A DNA stretch of 64,000 nt, from the NCBI GenBank assembly GCA_963575645.1, contig OY754465.1:310001-374000 (forward strand). Reading direction: 5' to 3'. Source of the stretch: Xanthostigma xanthostigma. Taxonomy: Eukaryota; Arthropoda; Insecta; Raphidioptera; Raphidiidae. The translations under genes and the position numbers were made by a program. Positions 32,539-42,845 of this stretch are shown here, one piece after another. Numbering within the stretch: position 1 is the stretch's first letter; each line of letters opens with the position of its first letter. The notes under the pieces are model-generated. The model searched no databases, was not told the DNA's origin, and saw nothing but the letters and a program-made list of their open reading frames with translations.

Positions 32539-33135
32539 CTAGTGTGACCTGTGCGAATTATTAGCACTAAATAAGTATAATAGTTATCACTTTACAAAAT
32601 TATTTTTTAAATATGATTGCAGGTATTCAATTCGTTTCTAATTTTGCACACTGCTTATAAAGTTCTTCTTTTTGTTGTAATACAATATGAAGCTCAGATG
32701 ACAGATCGAAGAAATATTTTACTAAAATTGTCATATAGAGGCGCAAGTAGCAAAAGCGTTGAGCTAAGCCGTCAGATGGCATCATGCAGCATTGCTGTGA
32801 CGTTGTCCAGCGTTGCTCGCTGTTTCAAAATTACAGCCGTCAGATGGCAGTATGCAGTATTGTGTCTGTTGTATTACAATATGAAGGTCAGATGACAGAT
32901 CGAAGTGTTGACGCTGTTTCAAAATTAAAGCCGTTATAGATGGCAGACGTTGTTCAGCGTTGCTGTATTTTAATTAATTTACAAAAACAAAAGCAATAAT
33001 AAATTTTTTACTTGTCGATGTCAGTAGAGCAAGCAATTATATGTAAAATGATATATTATTTATGTGGAGAAATTGTGTGGTTTTTTCTAAAAAGGGAGGC
33101 AAACATCTTTAACCTTAACGTATTAATATATATGA
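32539..33135 (-). mobile_element. Non-autonomous Helitron, CAGATGGCA family, copy 2
   Basis: On the minus strand it runs A|TCATATATATTAATACG ... stem-loop ... CTAG|T. The hairpin arm carries one substitution. GCCGTCAGATGGCA-type units occur three times in the middle. It shares termini and body with the copies at 20169 and 55026. Confidence 0.92.
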
Positions 33136-33276
33136 TGATAGTTCGGAACCTTAAGGTTATTGTTTTCACCATTCTGTCTATCTATTTCTTAACTATAACT
33201 GCAAAAATAAAATTGACGTAATATGTTACGTATAAGAAAAAAACAACAAAACACATGCACAAGTATAACAATTTTT

Positions 33277-33970
33277 GACGTGATAACGTCTTATAAATTG
33301 ATGAATCACCAATATTATAAATTGATAAAACACCGGCTGCATGCACGAAAAAGTGTAACGTTCCTAAATCCTAACGTTCCTAACGTTCGTAACGCGTAAC
33401 GTTCCGCCTGACCCTGTGCGTGCTTTTTGCTAATTTCTCGCTCAATTTAAATCAGATCGGTTTGAAACCAGTCTTAAACGAAAGAGGAGAACATTTTACA
33501 TAGATTTCGTATAACAGAATTTGCCTAAACAGTTTTTTTATACAAATTTATATAGAAAAATATTTTATACAAATTTATATAGAAAAATAGCTGTATAAAT
33601 GCATTGTTGTCTATTGCATGGCGCGCGCGCGACGCGGTCGGTTGTCTTTGTTTGCCGTACATGGAAATTAGAAAATAACGTATGTCTTGTCTTAACATGA
33701 AAACGGCTGCATTTCTAATGTGTATTTTTTGACATTAGTATTTTGTGATTTGCAAAGCCTTCTAAGTTAACTATTGGAATAACTAATTATTATTAGAACA
33801 TAATACTTTGTAAGTTGCAAACGTCACTTTTGACATTTCTTATCATTCCGACACCAAGGATAAGCGGATTGAAACCAAATTTTGGGAGGTTTAGGTTATG
33901 TATTACGGAATACGTTATCACGTAAAACTATCGTCCGTAAACCGACTTTACAGACAACCAATTTTTTTTT
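33277..33970 (+). mobile_element. GACGTGATAACG element, copy 7 (core type III)
   Basis: Complete ends, two 24-bp 5' units and an expanded AACGTTCCT array. The core begins GCGTGCTTTTTGCTAATTTC, which defines type III, shared with 36938 and 39300 at very high similarity. It differs from those by a short internal duplication (TTTTATACAAATTTATATAG repeated near 33537-33585) and a (CG)n tract near 33620. Confidence 0.93.
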
Positions 33971-34544
33971 GTATTTATCTTGGATTTAAAGTCGATATTC
34001 AAATCGAAGTGTAATAAAGTAAACAATAAGCGCACTCGAGTATTCTCCAGTGGCACAAAAATCCATTTGTACACATGGAGTTCATAAAAAGTTTTTATTT
34101 GCACACATAAAAACTTTTATTATATAAAATTCATATTCAGGCCACTCATCAAATAGCATTTATGTCAAATGGCATAAAGTGGGCAATTTAAAACCAAGGA
34201 ACTGAAAAAAACGCGGAACCGTCGCCGGCCAGAAAAGGCAACACCCGTGATACGCAAAACTGCACATATTATGATGTACGCTGCCTGGGCTAGGTTTGGG
34301 CAAAATTTTCTATACACGTTTCTACATTTTCCTTATTTATCGTTTTATCTTCAGTATGACTTCAGTAATTTTCTTATTAAAACTTATTAAAATATAAGTT
34401 TTCGAACAGAAAATCTTAAAATCAATCCATAATTTTGACATAAAATAAAAAAATTGTGTCCGGGAACGAGGGTGAAAAATTGGGGTTATTAATAAAAAAA
34501 ACTTTTTTACGACATTTTTATGAAATTTAGTAAAAAAAAAAAAT
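33971..34544. other. Spacer, nothing recognised
   Basis: AT-rich with long A and T runs toward the right end. Confidence 0.5.
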
Positions 34545-34607
34545 AATTATAAAAGCGTGGGCTGTAAACTCTGTGATCGTTCATTAGTCACAACCCACGC
34601 TTTTATT
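34545..34607. repeat. Hairpin, AAAAGCGTGGG core
   Basis: ATAAAAGCGTGGGCTGT pairs with ACAACCCACGCTTTTAT around a 25-nt loop. The AAAGCGTGGG stem resembles the palindrome core of the elements at 18924 and 60208, so it may be a relict of that tail type. Confidence 0.8.
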
Positions 34608-34609
34608 AA

Positions 34610-35301
34610 GGAGGTTGAGCCGTTTTACGAAGATAATGAAAAAAATCTGAAATAAAGTTTTTTTAATAGATTTTTTTATGACAAAATTTTCTGTAAAAAA
34701 TCCAAAATCATTAGGAGATTTATAAAGTTAAAAATAAAAAAAAACTTTTATATGTAGTCTTATGGAAAATATGTCAAGCTAGCATGCAAACTGTTCATTT
34801 TAATTTTTTGCAAATAAATAATGTCAGCAGTTCCGAAAACTATCTATGTAAAGCATCGATGTCTTAGGCATATTTTAATATTTTTTCCAATTAAATTAGG
34901 AGACTTTTAAACAATAAAAAAAATTATTAAACCTTAGCACTTTTCGATTATGGACTTTTATTCTTGACAGATTTAACAATTTTAATGAATTTTTAACTTT
35001 TTAATTATATAATTTTAATTTATATTACTTTTAATTTCTTTTTTCAATTATTTACTGCAAAAAATATGTAAAATACAGATATTTACATAAATTTATTTTT
35101 TTAACCTAACTTTGTACAAAAAATACAAAAGTTAGTCCATTAAATATAAAGTACTGAAATAATTAATTAATATTAAAAAAAAAATATTTATTTAAATGCC
35201 TTTATGACAATAATTTATTGGTATCATCGACTTATAAACTATAAAAGTTCCCATTTAGAATTCGACTTACTTTTGACTGGGACTGTAACGGATCAACCTC
35301 C
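34610..35301. mobile_element. TTAA-flanked element with short TIRs
   Basis: GGAGGTTGAGCCGTT at the left and AACGGATCAACCTCC at the right are inverted with one mismatch. TTAA sits immediately outside both (34606-34609 and 35302-35305). TTAA is the piggyBac target, but the termini do not start CCC, so the superfamily is uncertain. The interior is extremely AT-rich and non-coding. Confidence 0.6.
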
Positions 35302-35305
35302 TTAA

Positions 35306-36937
35306 ATTTAGAATAAAAATATTTTTAATTAGTATACAGTTCAGTAAAAAAGTTTTTTTTATTAATATTTTGTTTTGTTCTTTTTAATCTTTTTTTACTA
35401 TTAATTTAATCCTAAAAAAACTGAATCGTGTATGTGGCATCCGCTATAATGGATTTACAATAACGACCCATGCCTTATCGTATTCCACTCGTCAAACTCT
35501 TCCATTTTAGACCCGTGTCAAGAGGGTTGTGAAGAAAAAGGCAATCGGTCATCTTGGAACGTCCGCCATATTGGATTCATGCACTTGAGCAAAATTCCAA
35601 AGCTCCTAGATAAATTAGATCTAGTCAATATTTTGATTTCAAGATTAAAAGCTTTTAAAAAACTGTAAGTTTATTCTTTTAATAGCTAGCTGATAGATTT
35701 GAGGACAGCTTGGTGTGTTGACTGTCGTGGGTTCGAATCCCACCTCTGCTCATTGCCGTTTATTAATTTGCAAAAAATGGTTTCGATTTTGGTGCATGGT
35801 GTTTGATCCCAAAACCATTTGGTTCTTGGTCAATTATCCAACAATACGAATTGTAGTATCCCAACTTCAACTGTCTTGTTTAACCAATCCTTGATTTTTT
35901 TAAAAGAGCACACATCACGTTTCGAGTCCACGACTGGAAACTACAAATCATAAAAGTAATTCCAGAAGAGTTACAGTTTAAATCACTGAAAACGTCGGTC
36001 GGTCGCTGTCCGGCGCTGCGGACTCGACAAACGGCGCCCCCACCGCGATCAAAGCCGCGCCTCGCAGCCTCTCACTCTAAGGCCATAGTCTTTGATATGA
36101 GTCTCACGATATCCTCACATACACACACACACACGCAAACAACAAACAACCCCCGTTCCTTTTTTAAAAGGGTTGCTCAGAGATACTTTTTTGCGATCGA
36201 ATGTCAGAGCTGCGCGATACAAACCAATTTTATTGGTTCCCTACGTTTTTATAATGTAATTTTATATTACAACAGTGTCGGAGTCGGAATTATTTCACAT
36301 TCAAATACTTTATGTCGAAATTTATTGCAATATAATCCGTACAAATAATTCCAGGCTACGTCACATCAAAAATGTTTATATGTACACAGATTGCCTGAAG
36401 AAATTGTAAATAACAACGAAACGTTGCTACATTTGAAAACGTAACATTTGTTTTTACTTATTTCCAAGTTCCTGATAATTTTCCACTGTAATGTTTATAA
36501 AAACATTGCATTTGAGTCACATAGACCAACGTGGTACAGCGGCAGTGGGAAACAAATTATATGGAAAAGAAGAAATATTCCTAATTTTATAACTCTAGAT
36601 TTTGGACTTTCAGTGACTGACTGACTGACAGATCATCAAAAATCTAGAGTATTTCCAATCAATTTAGAGCTTTGAAATTTAGAACATAGATAGTATTTAA
36701 GGTGATATATACGAAAAAAATCAACAATCGATAAAAATTGATGGAAACTTCTGCTTTGGAAAGTTACGGAATACAGGCAGTCGCTGTAACTGAACAAAAA
36801 GTTATGAAATGCCACCACAAACTGAAATGTGAAAAATGGTTCCAAAAGATAATTCAGATCAAAAAGGGTGCCAACTTTTCATGTTTATATTATAAATAAA
36901 TGAAAAACTGCCACCCTTTTAGTTCTAAATTCTTTTT
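35306..36937. other. Spacer with tRNA-like sequence, (AC)n and a GC-rich patch
   Basis: Besides the tRNA-like site (35700-35757), there is an (AC)n run at 36119-36136 and a conspicuously GC-rich patch at about 35990-36080 next to AT-rich DNA. A CAGTGACTGACTGACTGACAG run near 36610 resembles retroposon tails. The 83-codon frame at 36097-36348 spans the AC run and is not convincing. Confidence 0.45.
35700..35757 (+). pseudogene. tRNA-derived (SINE-like) 3' half
   Basis: GTGGG-TTCGAAT-CCCAC is a perfect tRNA T-arm with consensus B box, followed by CTCTGCTCA as an acceptor-like end. The 5' half (GAGGACAGCTTGGTGTG) is shortened and does not form an acceptor stem. It is a decayed tRNA or SINE head rather than a functional gene. 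Confidence 0.5.
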
Positions 36938-37589
36938 GACGTGATACCGTCTTATAAATTGATGAATCGCCAATCTTATAAATTGATAAAACACCGGCTG
37001 CATGCACGAAAAAGTGTAACGTTCCTAAATTCTAACGTTCCTAACGTTCGTAACGCGTAACGTTCCGCCTGACCCTGTGCGTGCTTTTTGCTAATTTCTC
37101 GCTCAATTTAAATCAGATCGGTTTGAAACCAGTCTTAAACGAAAGAGGAGAACATTTTACATAGATTTCGTGTAACAGAATTTGCCTAAACAGTTTTTTT
37201 ATACAAAATATAGAAAAATAGCTGTATAAATGCAATGTTGTCTAATGCATGGCGCGACGCGGTCGGTCGTCTTTGTTTGCCGTACATGGAAATTAGAAGA
37301 GAACGTATGTCTTGTCTTAACATGAAAACGGCTGCATTTCTAATGTTTAATTCAATTTTTTGACATTAGTATTTTGTGAAATGCAACGCCTTCTAAGTTA
37401 AGTATTGGAATAACTAATTATTATTAGAACATAATACTTTGACAGTTGCAAACGTCACTTTTGACATTTCTTATCATTCCGACACCAAGGATAAGCGGAT
37501 TGAAACCAAATTTTGGGAGGTTTTGGGAGGAATACGTTATCACGTAAAACTATCGTCCGTAAACCGACTTTACAGACAACCAATTTTTT
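36938..37589 (+). mobile_element. GACGTGATAACG element, copy 8 (core type III)
   Basis: Begins GACGTGATACCGTC, with one change in the loop of the 5' motif. The body is nearly identical to copies 7 and 9. The stretch before the inverted motif is shortened (TTTTGGGAGG duplicated where the others have GTTATGTATTACGG). Confidence 0.92.
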
Positions 37590-38624
37590 CACATTTATAT
37601 TTTTGGTGAGATTAGCATGTACGATATCCCGCTAACATATCCCGTTAGCTGCCTCGGCCCCGCATTGGTCTATGAGAGTCTTTTAAATAATAAGAAGCGT
37701 CTAATTAGCTTGGAAGAATAATTCTATTAGCTGAACCAATTTTGATATCAAAATTAACTTAATTGTTGTATTGCTATATTGTGTACATTTTCAAGTCTTA
37801 TAATTTTATTTTTTACTTTATTTATTCTTGCATTCACTGAGTGGTACTCCGTAATGCAAAGAGTTTTGTTACCTCATAATTAAGAAAAAAAATCCGCTAT
37901 TAGTCAATCACGCATGAACAAATTCGCACAATACAAAAACGCCTTACAATAAAGAAAAATGTGTTGTAAATACGATGCGCCGATTATAACGTATATTTAA
38001 AGCTTCTATGAAAGGGCGTTAAAGAGTTGTTTGAATGTCTGCAGATTCCTGTTTATCGAGATGTCGATTCACAGAGGAGAAGAGAATCTATCAAATATTC
38101 TGTTTGAATATAGTACACTTGTTTACTTGTCTCTTTGACCTTGTGCGTCAACCATAGATACGTTCACTTTGAGTAAATATCCAAAAGCCTTTAATAATCC
38201 AGTATCTCTGCAACCCTATCTAACATCTTTCTTTAAAACAGATACTTTATACTTATCAACATAATTTCTAACTACAATATAATATACAAACAGCGATGTT
38301 TTTGAACTTTGTTGTAACGCTTTTTGCCAACTCTTTTTATTTAACTGTCAAAAGTCAGTCTAAAAAGTTTACCCTTTACAACTTTAAATCAAATATTAAC
38401 GTTTCTCTTAAATTTCTGAAAAGTTATTTGAAAGGAATATATTAAACTCAATTTTAATAAAAAAAACAAATAAACAATTTCGTTGAGAGGCAGCAGGAAA
38501 AAGTCCCAGCCACATCTTCCCCCGCCGGTATACCTCCCCGAATGCGAGACTACAGTGCTCTCACCACTACGCCGCCCCGCTCGGTAAAATTATCAGTATT
38601 GAAAAATTCCAGAGCGATCAATTA
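37590..38624. other. Spacer with a degenerate tRNA-like patch
   Basis: On the minus strand at about 38500-38582, GGCGGCGTAGTGGTGAGAGC plus ACTGTAGTCTCGCA has the look of a tRNA D-arm and anticodon arm, but no B box follows. The remainder is AT-rich. Confidence 0.35.
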
Positions 38625-39202
38625 TTGTATGTAAACGCGTAAGGTGCACATAGGGAAATTAGCATTGGGAAAAAATACTTGGATCAGAGTTAGCCATGAC
38701 TGCATTAATTGTTATTTCTATTGAATTATCGTGGTAATCTTGAGGATTTCTACTTTATTTTGATTTATTTTTATTTTACTTGACTTTTTTAATAATAAAA
38801 AGCTCTTATAAATCATTATTTTATTTTTTTTGTCCAAAAATAAAACAAAAAAACAACTCCATCTGTTTGGAAACATTTCATTCAAAAATTGTCTGACTGG
38901 TATGACGTATGCGCGTTGGTAAATCAGTGGCCCAATGTCTTTAGGTTCAACACGAATAGTCGAAGATATTTGATCTCGCACCATATTTAAGTATTTTTGA
39001 GAATTTAATGTCCCATTAATAAAAAAAGTCCGATTATGTCGTAATCATTTGAATATTTTCTTTGGTAGTATACACATTTATTTTGCAAAAGAATATTACC
39101 TATCTGTCAAATTGAAAAACAAGATTTCAAGGCTCACTCTGATCCAGTCATTTTTCCCCCAATGTTAATTTCCCTATGTGCACCTTACGTGTTTACATAC
39201 TG
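38625..39202 (-). mobile_element. Mariner/Tc1-type deletion derivative, copy 2
   Basis: Mirror orientation of 1840-2412, flanked by TA (38623-38624 and 39203-39204). The terminus next to 38625 has drifted to TTGTATGTAAAC; the other is intact CAGTATGTAAAC. The TIRs continue GTAAGGTGCACATAGGGAAA. The interior is nearly collinear with copy 1. Confidence 0.88.
38718..38984 (-). pseudogene. Mariner-like transposase fragment, copy 2
   Basis: The 88-codon frame is the counterpart of 2053-2319, with VRQFLNEMFPNRW unchanged and scattered substitutions elsewhere (for example SPPIRV against SSTIRV). All catalytic regions are absent here too. The shared remnant shows the deletion preceded amplification. 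Confidence 0.6.
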
Positions 39203-39299
39203 TATAAACACTGTAATTGTTTATTTCTTTGTACCTGCAGAACCAAAATTTGGCTGAAAGCTTGCACTTTTTTAAAATCTGATTTACGCCAATGTTTTT

Positions 39300-39964
39300 G
39301 ACGTGATAACGTCTTATAAATTGATGAATCACCAATCTTATAAATTGATAAAACACCGGCTGCATGCACGAAAAAGTGTGACGTTCCTAAATCCTAACGT
39401 TCCTAACGTTCGTAACGCGTAACGTTCCGCCTGACCCTGTGCGTGCTTTTTGCTAATTTCTCGCTCAATTTAAATCAGATCGGTTTGAAACCAGTCTTAA
39501 ACGAAACAGGAGAACATTTTACATATATTTCGTATAACAGAATTTGCCTAAACAGTTTTTTTATGCAAATTTATATAGAAAAATAGCTGTATAAATGCAA
39601 TGTTGTCTAATGCATGGCGCGACGCGGTCGGTCGTCTTTGTTTGCCGTACATGGAAATTAGAAGATAACGTATGTCTTGTCTTAACATGAAAACGGCTGC
39701 ATTTCTAATGTTTAATTCAATATTTTGACATTAGTATTTTGTGAAATGCAACGCCTTCTAAGTTAAGTATTGGAATAACTAATTATTATTAGAACATAAT
39801 ACTTTGACAGTTGCAAACGTCACTTTTGACATTTCTTATCATTCCGACACCAAGGATAAGCGGATTGAAACAACATTTTGGGAGGTTTAAGTTATGTATT
39901 ACGGAATACGTTATCACGTAAAACTATCGTACGTAAACCGACTTCACAGACAACCAATTTTTTT
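39300..39964 (+). mobile_element. GACGTGATAACG element, copy 9 (core type III)
   Basis: Complete ends (GACGTGATAACGTC and CAGACAACCAATTTTT, with one C for T in the tail). Very similar to copies 7 and 8 over the whole core. It lies about 100 bp beyond the second mariner-derived element. Confidence 0.93.
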
Positions 39965-41263
39965 AACATTAATTTCTTTAGCAAACGTGTCAATATTTGT
40001 TCAAGGAACTATTATTATTTATTTCCCATACGATTTTCCTATGCGTCAAAAGCGATTCCGCACCCTGTATAGGCACACATCCTATAATACATGAAGATAG
40101 GACCGTGACAGCGCGCACACAACAACAGCCCGCTGAGATCCCAGACATCAATATGCGGCAAACACGATGGCTTCAGAATGTCAACCTTCGTGCACTGCAT
40201 TTGTTATGCACAGAGCCCACCCAGCGCTGTTATGTGATCCATATGTGTGCATGTGCGTGTGTGTGTTGTGAAATAGAGTTGGGGAATAAATATAACTTCA
40301 CGATGAAAAAATCACTGTGACCAGCCGTCTAATATGATCACTGTGATCTGACAAGATTCCAAAGTAACGTATGTTGTTCCATGTCACCGCCATCACGACG
40401 GTCGCTCTAACCGAGTAGCCGACGTAACGTCCGATCGAGTGTTTGCTCGGTCCGGATCGACGTGACAAAGTCACGATGATTTTTCACTGTGATTTTTAAC
40501 TGTGATCACATAATAACGACTTTTCCCATGTCTAGTGCGAAAGACTGTAAGGATACGTATTATTTATATGTGTATCTCTCTGTCACATAATATAAGGATG
40601 GATAAATATGTGTATCGAAGAAGGATCACGCATACTTATCTCGTTTGTCAAATCCAAAAAGAGATGAAAAAGAATCCTGTTAAATATTGTGATCGCATTA
40701 GCATATGTTTACAAGAGTATGATGGTGCTATTTTGTGTTATCGATGTTGGAATTTACAGCCTTGCTAAAAATTGTTGTCTCTTTCTAAGAAATGTAGCAT
40801 AACATTAAGTTAAAGTAAGAAAAAAAATGTAATTGCGCCGTAAACTCTAACACCGACCGTACAGAATAGCGTCATAAATTATTGTTGTTAGTATACCAAA
40901 GAAATTCCACAAAATTTACAGTACGTGAAACTTTGGTCTAAAATTGGCAACGGGTAACACTAGAACGCCGCGACCGGCTTGAATTAAAAAAGCTATACTA
41001 TATGGAAACAATATTTTAATGCAATCAGCAGTTTTTCGATTTTGTGTACCTAATGAGAACAAATATAACATTAAAGAAAGATATAAAAATAACGTAGATA
41101 ATTGCCGTTGACATCCCGATTCAAGTGGCCTAGAGATGATCAATTGCGATTGTCAATGTTTACGTGATGGATACTCATTGACGTAAGAAATGATCGTTTA
41201 CTTTAGGCAATTGACGCGGCATTGACAGCAAATGATAAAAATTTTGATTGACGGCAATTTTTT
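39965..41263. other. Spacer with GC-richer part, no gene supported
   Basis: The segment 40060-40330 has a GC-richer composition, a GTGTGTGTGT run and overlapping frames of up to 107 codons (39997-40320) that begin inside or near the preceding transposon. Nothing in the predicted protein is recognisable. The 77-codon frame at 40535-40768 is likewise unrecognised. Confidence 0.4.
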
Positions 41264-41746
41264 AACCGACTTCGACAAAAAGGAGGAGGTTCTGTGTTCG
41301 TCTGTATATTTTTTTTTTTTATGTATGTTCACCGATTTCTCTGTCAATTATGGACCGATTTTAAAATTATTTTTTTTTATTCGAAAGAGTGCACCTCAGA
41401 GGTGGTCCCATCGGAACCAAGTCAGGATCTGATGGTGGAATCCGGAGAAATCGAGGGAAACTCTCAAATTTCAAAGAAACGCATAATGTTTTTTATGTAT
41501 GTTCACCGATTTTTAGTGTTAGATTAACACTAAAAAGAGAAAAATAAAATATTTTTAACAAAAAAATTGAAGCGACTTCACACTAAAAAGTAAAAAATAA
41601 TTGCGTATTGAAATGTTTGGGAGTCAGTGTAGTTCTCGGAATAGATTTAATTTTGGCTGACACCGACTCCAAAACATTTCAATACGCAATTATTTTTTAC
41701 TTTTTAGTGTGAAGTCGGTTCAATTTTTTTGTTAAAAATATTTTAT
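41264..41746 (+). mobile_element. Foldback-tailed element, GGAGGAGGTT family, copy 2
   Basis: Head AACCGACTTCGACAAAAAGG, body and tail are collinear with 710-1193. The tail arms are about 41544-41632 and 41659-41746. The right arm, inverted, contains AACCGACTTC exactly as in the head, while the left arm has drifted to AGCGACTTC. Flanking DNA is unrelated to that of copy 1. Confidence 0.88.
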
Positions 41747-42447
41747 TAATACAGTTCTGCAATCGACTCAGGATGTCCATCTTCAATTGCTCATCACTTG
41801 AAACCTCTAATCATATAAACATTGTAAACATTGATACTTCGCAAATGATCATTTTGGGTATCCTTTGAAGACCGCGCACATTTCTAAAGCATAAACGACA
41901 TCCAAAGCACAAACCTGCTATCTCTTAGATTTTTTTTTATAATTGTTATTTTTAGTTTTATATTGTCGGATCTCATTTTCGCACAAAACTATCAATATAA
42001 GAGAAAACAATAAATTTATTTAAAGTCAGTTGTAATTAGAAACAACACTTTATTCTAATCTACGAAAGCATTGCGACTTTTTTTACGACGCTATTTAATT
42101 TCTAGTCACGGAAAGTTCCGCAAATTAAAGGATGTCAAAACTTTTTGTAGAGAAGTTTCCCATTCCAAACACTCTTCCGTGCCATAATATGTGTTTCCTA
42201 TTATTACGCAGTGAATCAAAAAATGCTGCATTTTTACTTTTAGCCAGTTTCGATTCCCAGACAGCTAACTATACAAAATACCATTTGAGTAGAGTGTAGA
42301 TTGCAGAGGATAAAAAAGAAATTCTGATTCGCCTTAAAAACCTGAACCAAACTCGATTTTAAACTAAAACTAAGTAAAAAGATAGTATTTTATTATCGTT
42401 TTTATTATAAAAATCTTTATTTTTGTTACTTAATATATAGGGTGAGC
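41747..42447. other. Spacer, nothing recognised
   Basis: AT-rich without coding or repeat signal. Confidence 0.5.
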
Positions 42448-42845
42448 GGTAATTGCGCGTACTCCTCTCGGGAGAAGAAACTATGACTAATTTGGAATGA
42501 TTTGACTTTATCACTTGGAGGTTAGAAATGTGTAATTTTTTATGATAATGACACTTCTGTAAAGAATTTTTATTTTATTTATACACACAACATAAAATCT
42601 AACAGTAAACTTCGTGGTTTTTAGCTTTAGGAAGGTTTGCCAATTAGTAAGCTATCATGAAAAAATTCAAACCAAAAAATAAGATTTTTTTTAATTTTTA
42701 ACTCCCAAAATTCGGATCTTTGTAAAAAGAAAACCGAAGTAGATTTTCTCGAAAATTGACGCATTTCCGACCGCCAAGTGATAGACGTTAAATCATTCCG
42801 AATTAGTCATAGTTTCTTCTCCCGAAAGGAATACGAGCAATTACC
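42448..42845. mobile_element. MITE with about 70-bp TIRs
   Basis: The left end GGTAATTGCGCGTACTCC...GGGAGAAGAAACTATGACTA is the inverted complement of the right end, which finishes GAGCAATTACC. Pairing runs about 70 bp, to ATCACTTGG, with scattered mismatches. The centre is AT-rich and non-coding. Target duplication not identified. Confidence 0.88.

Noticed and set aside
32617..32895. Conserved small protein shared with 55088-55348
   Set aside because: The frame lies antisense within Helitron copies and its conservation follows from the shared DNA. The C-termini diverge where the repeat units differ.
35990..36080. CpG-type promoter
   Set aside because: The patch is GC-rich relative to its surroundings, but no core promoter motif, transcript start or downstream frame supports a promoter.
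39997..40320. 107-codon candidate gene
   Set aside because: It begins beside the end of a transposon, overlaps frames in other phases and includes a GT microsatellite. No known motif.
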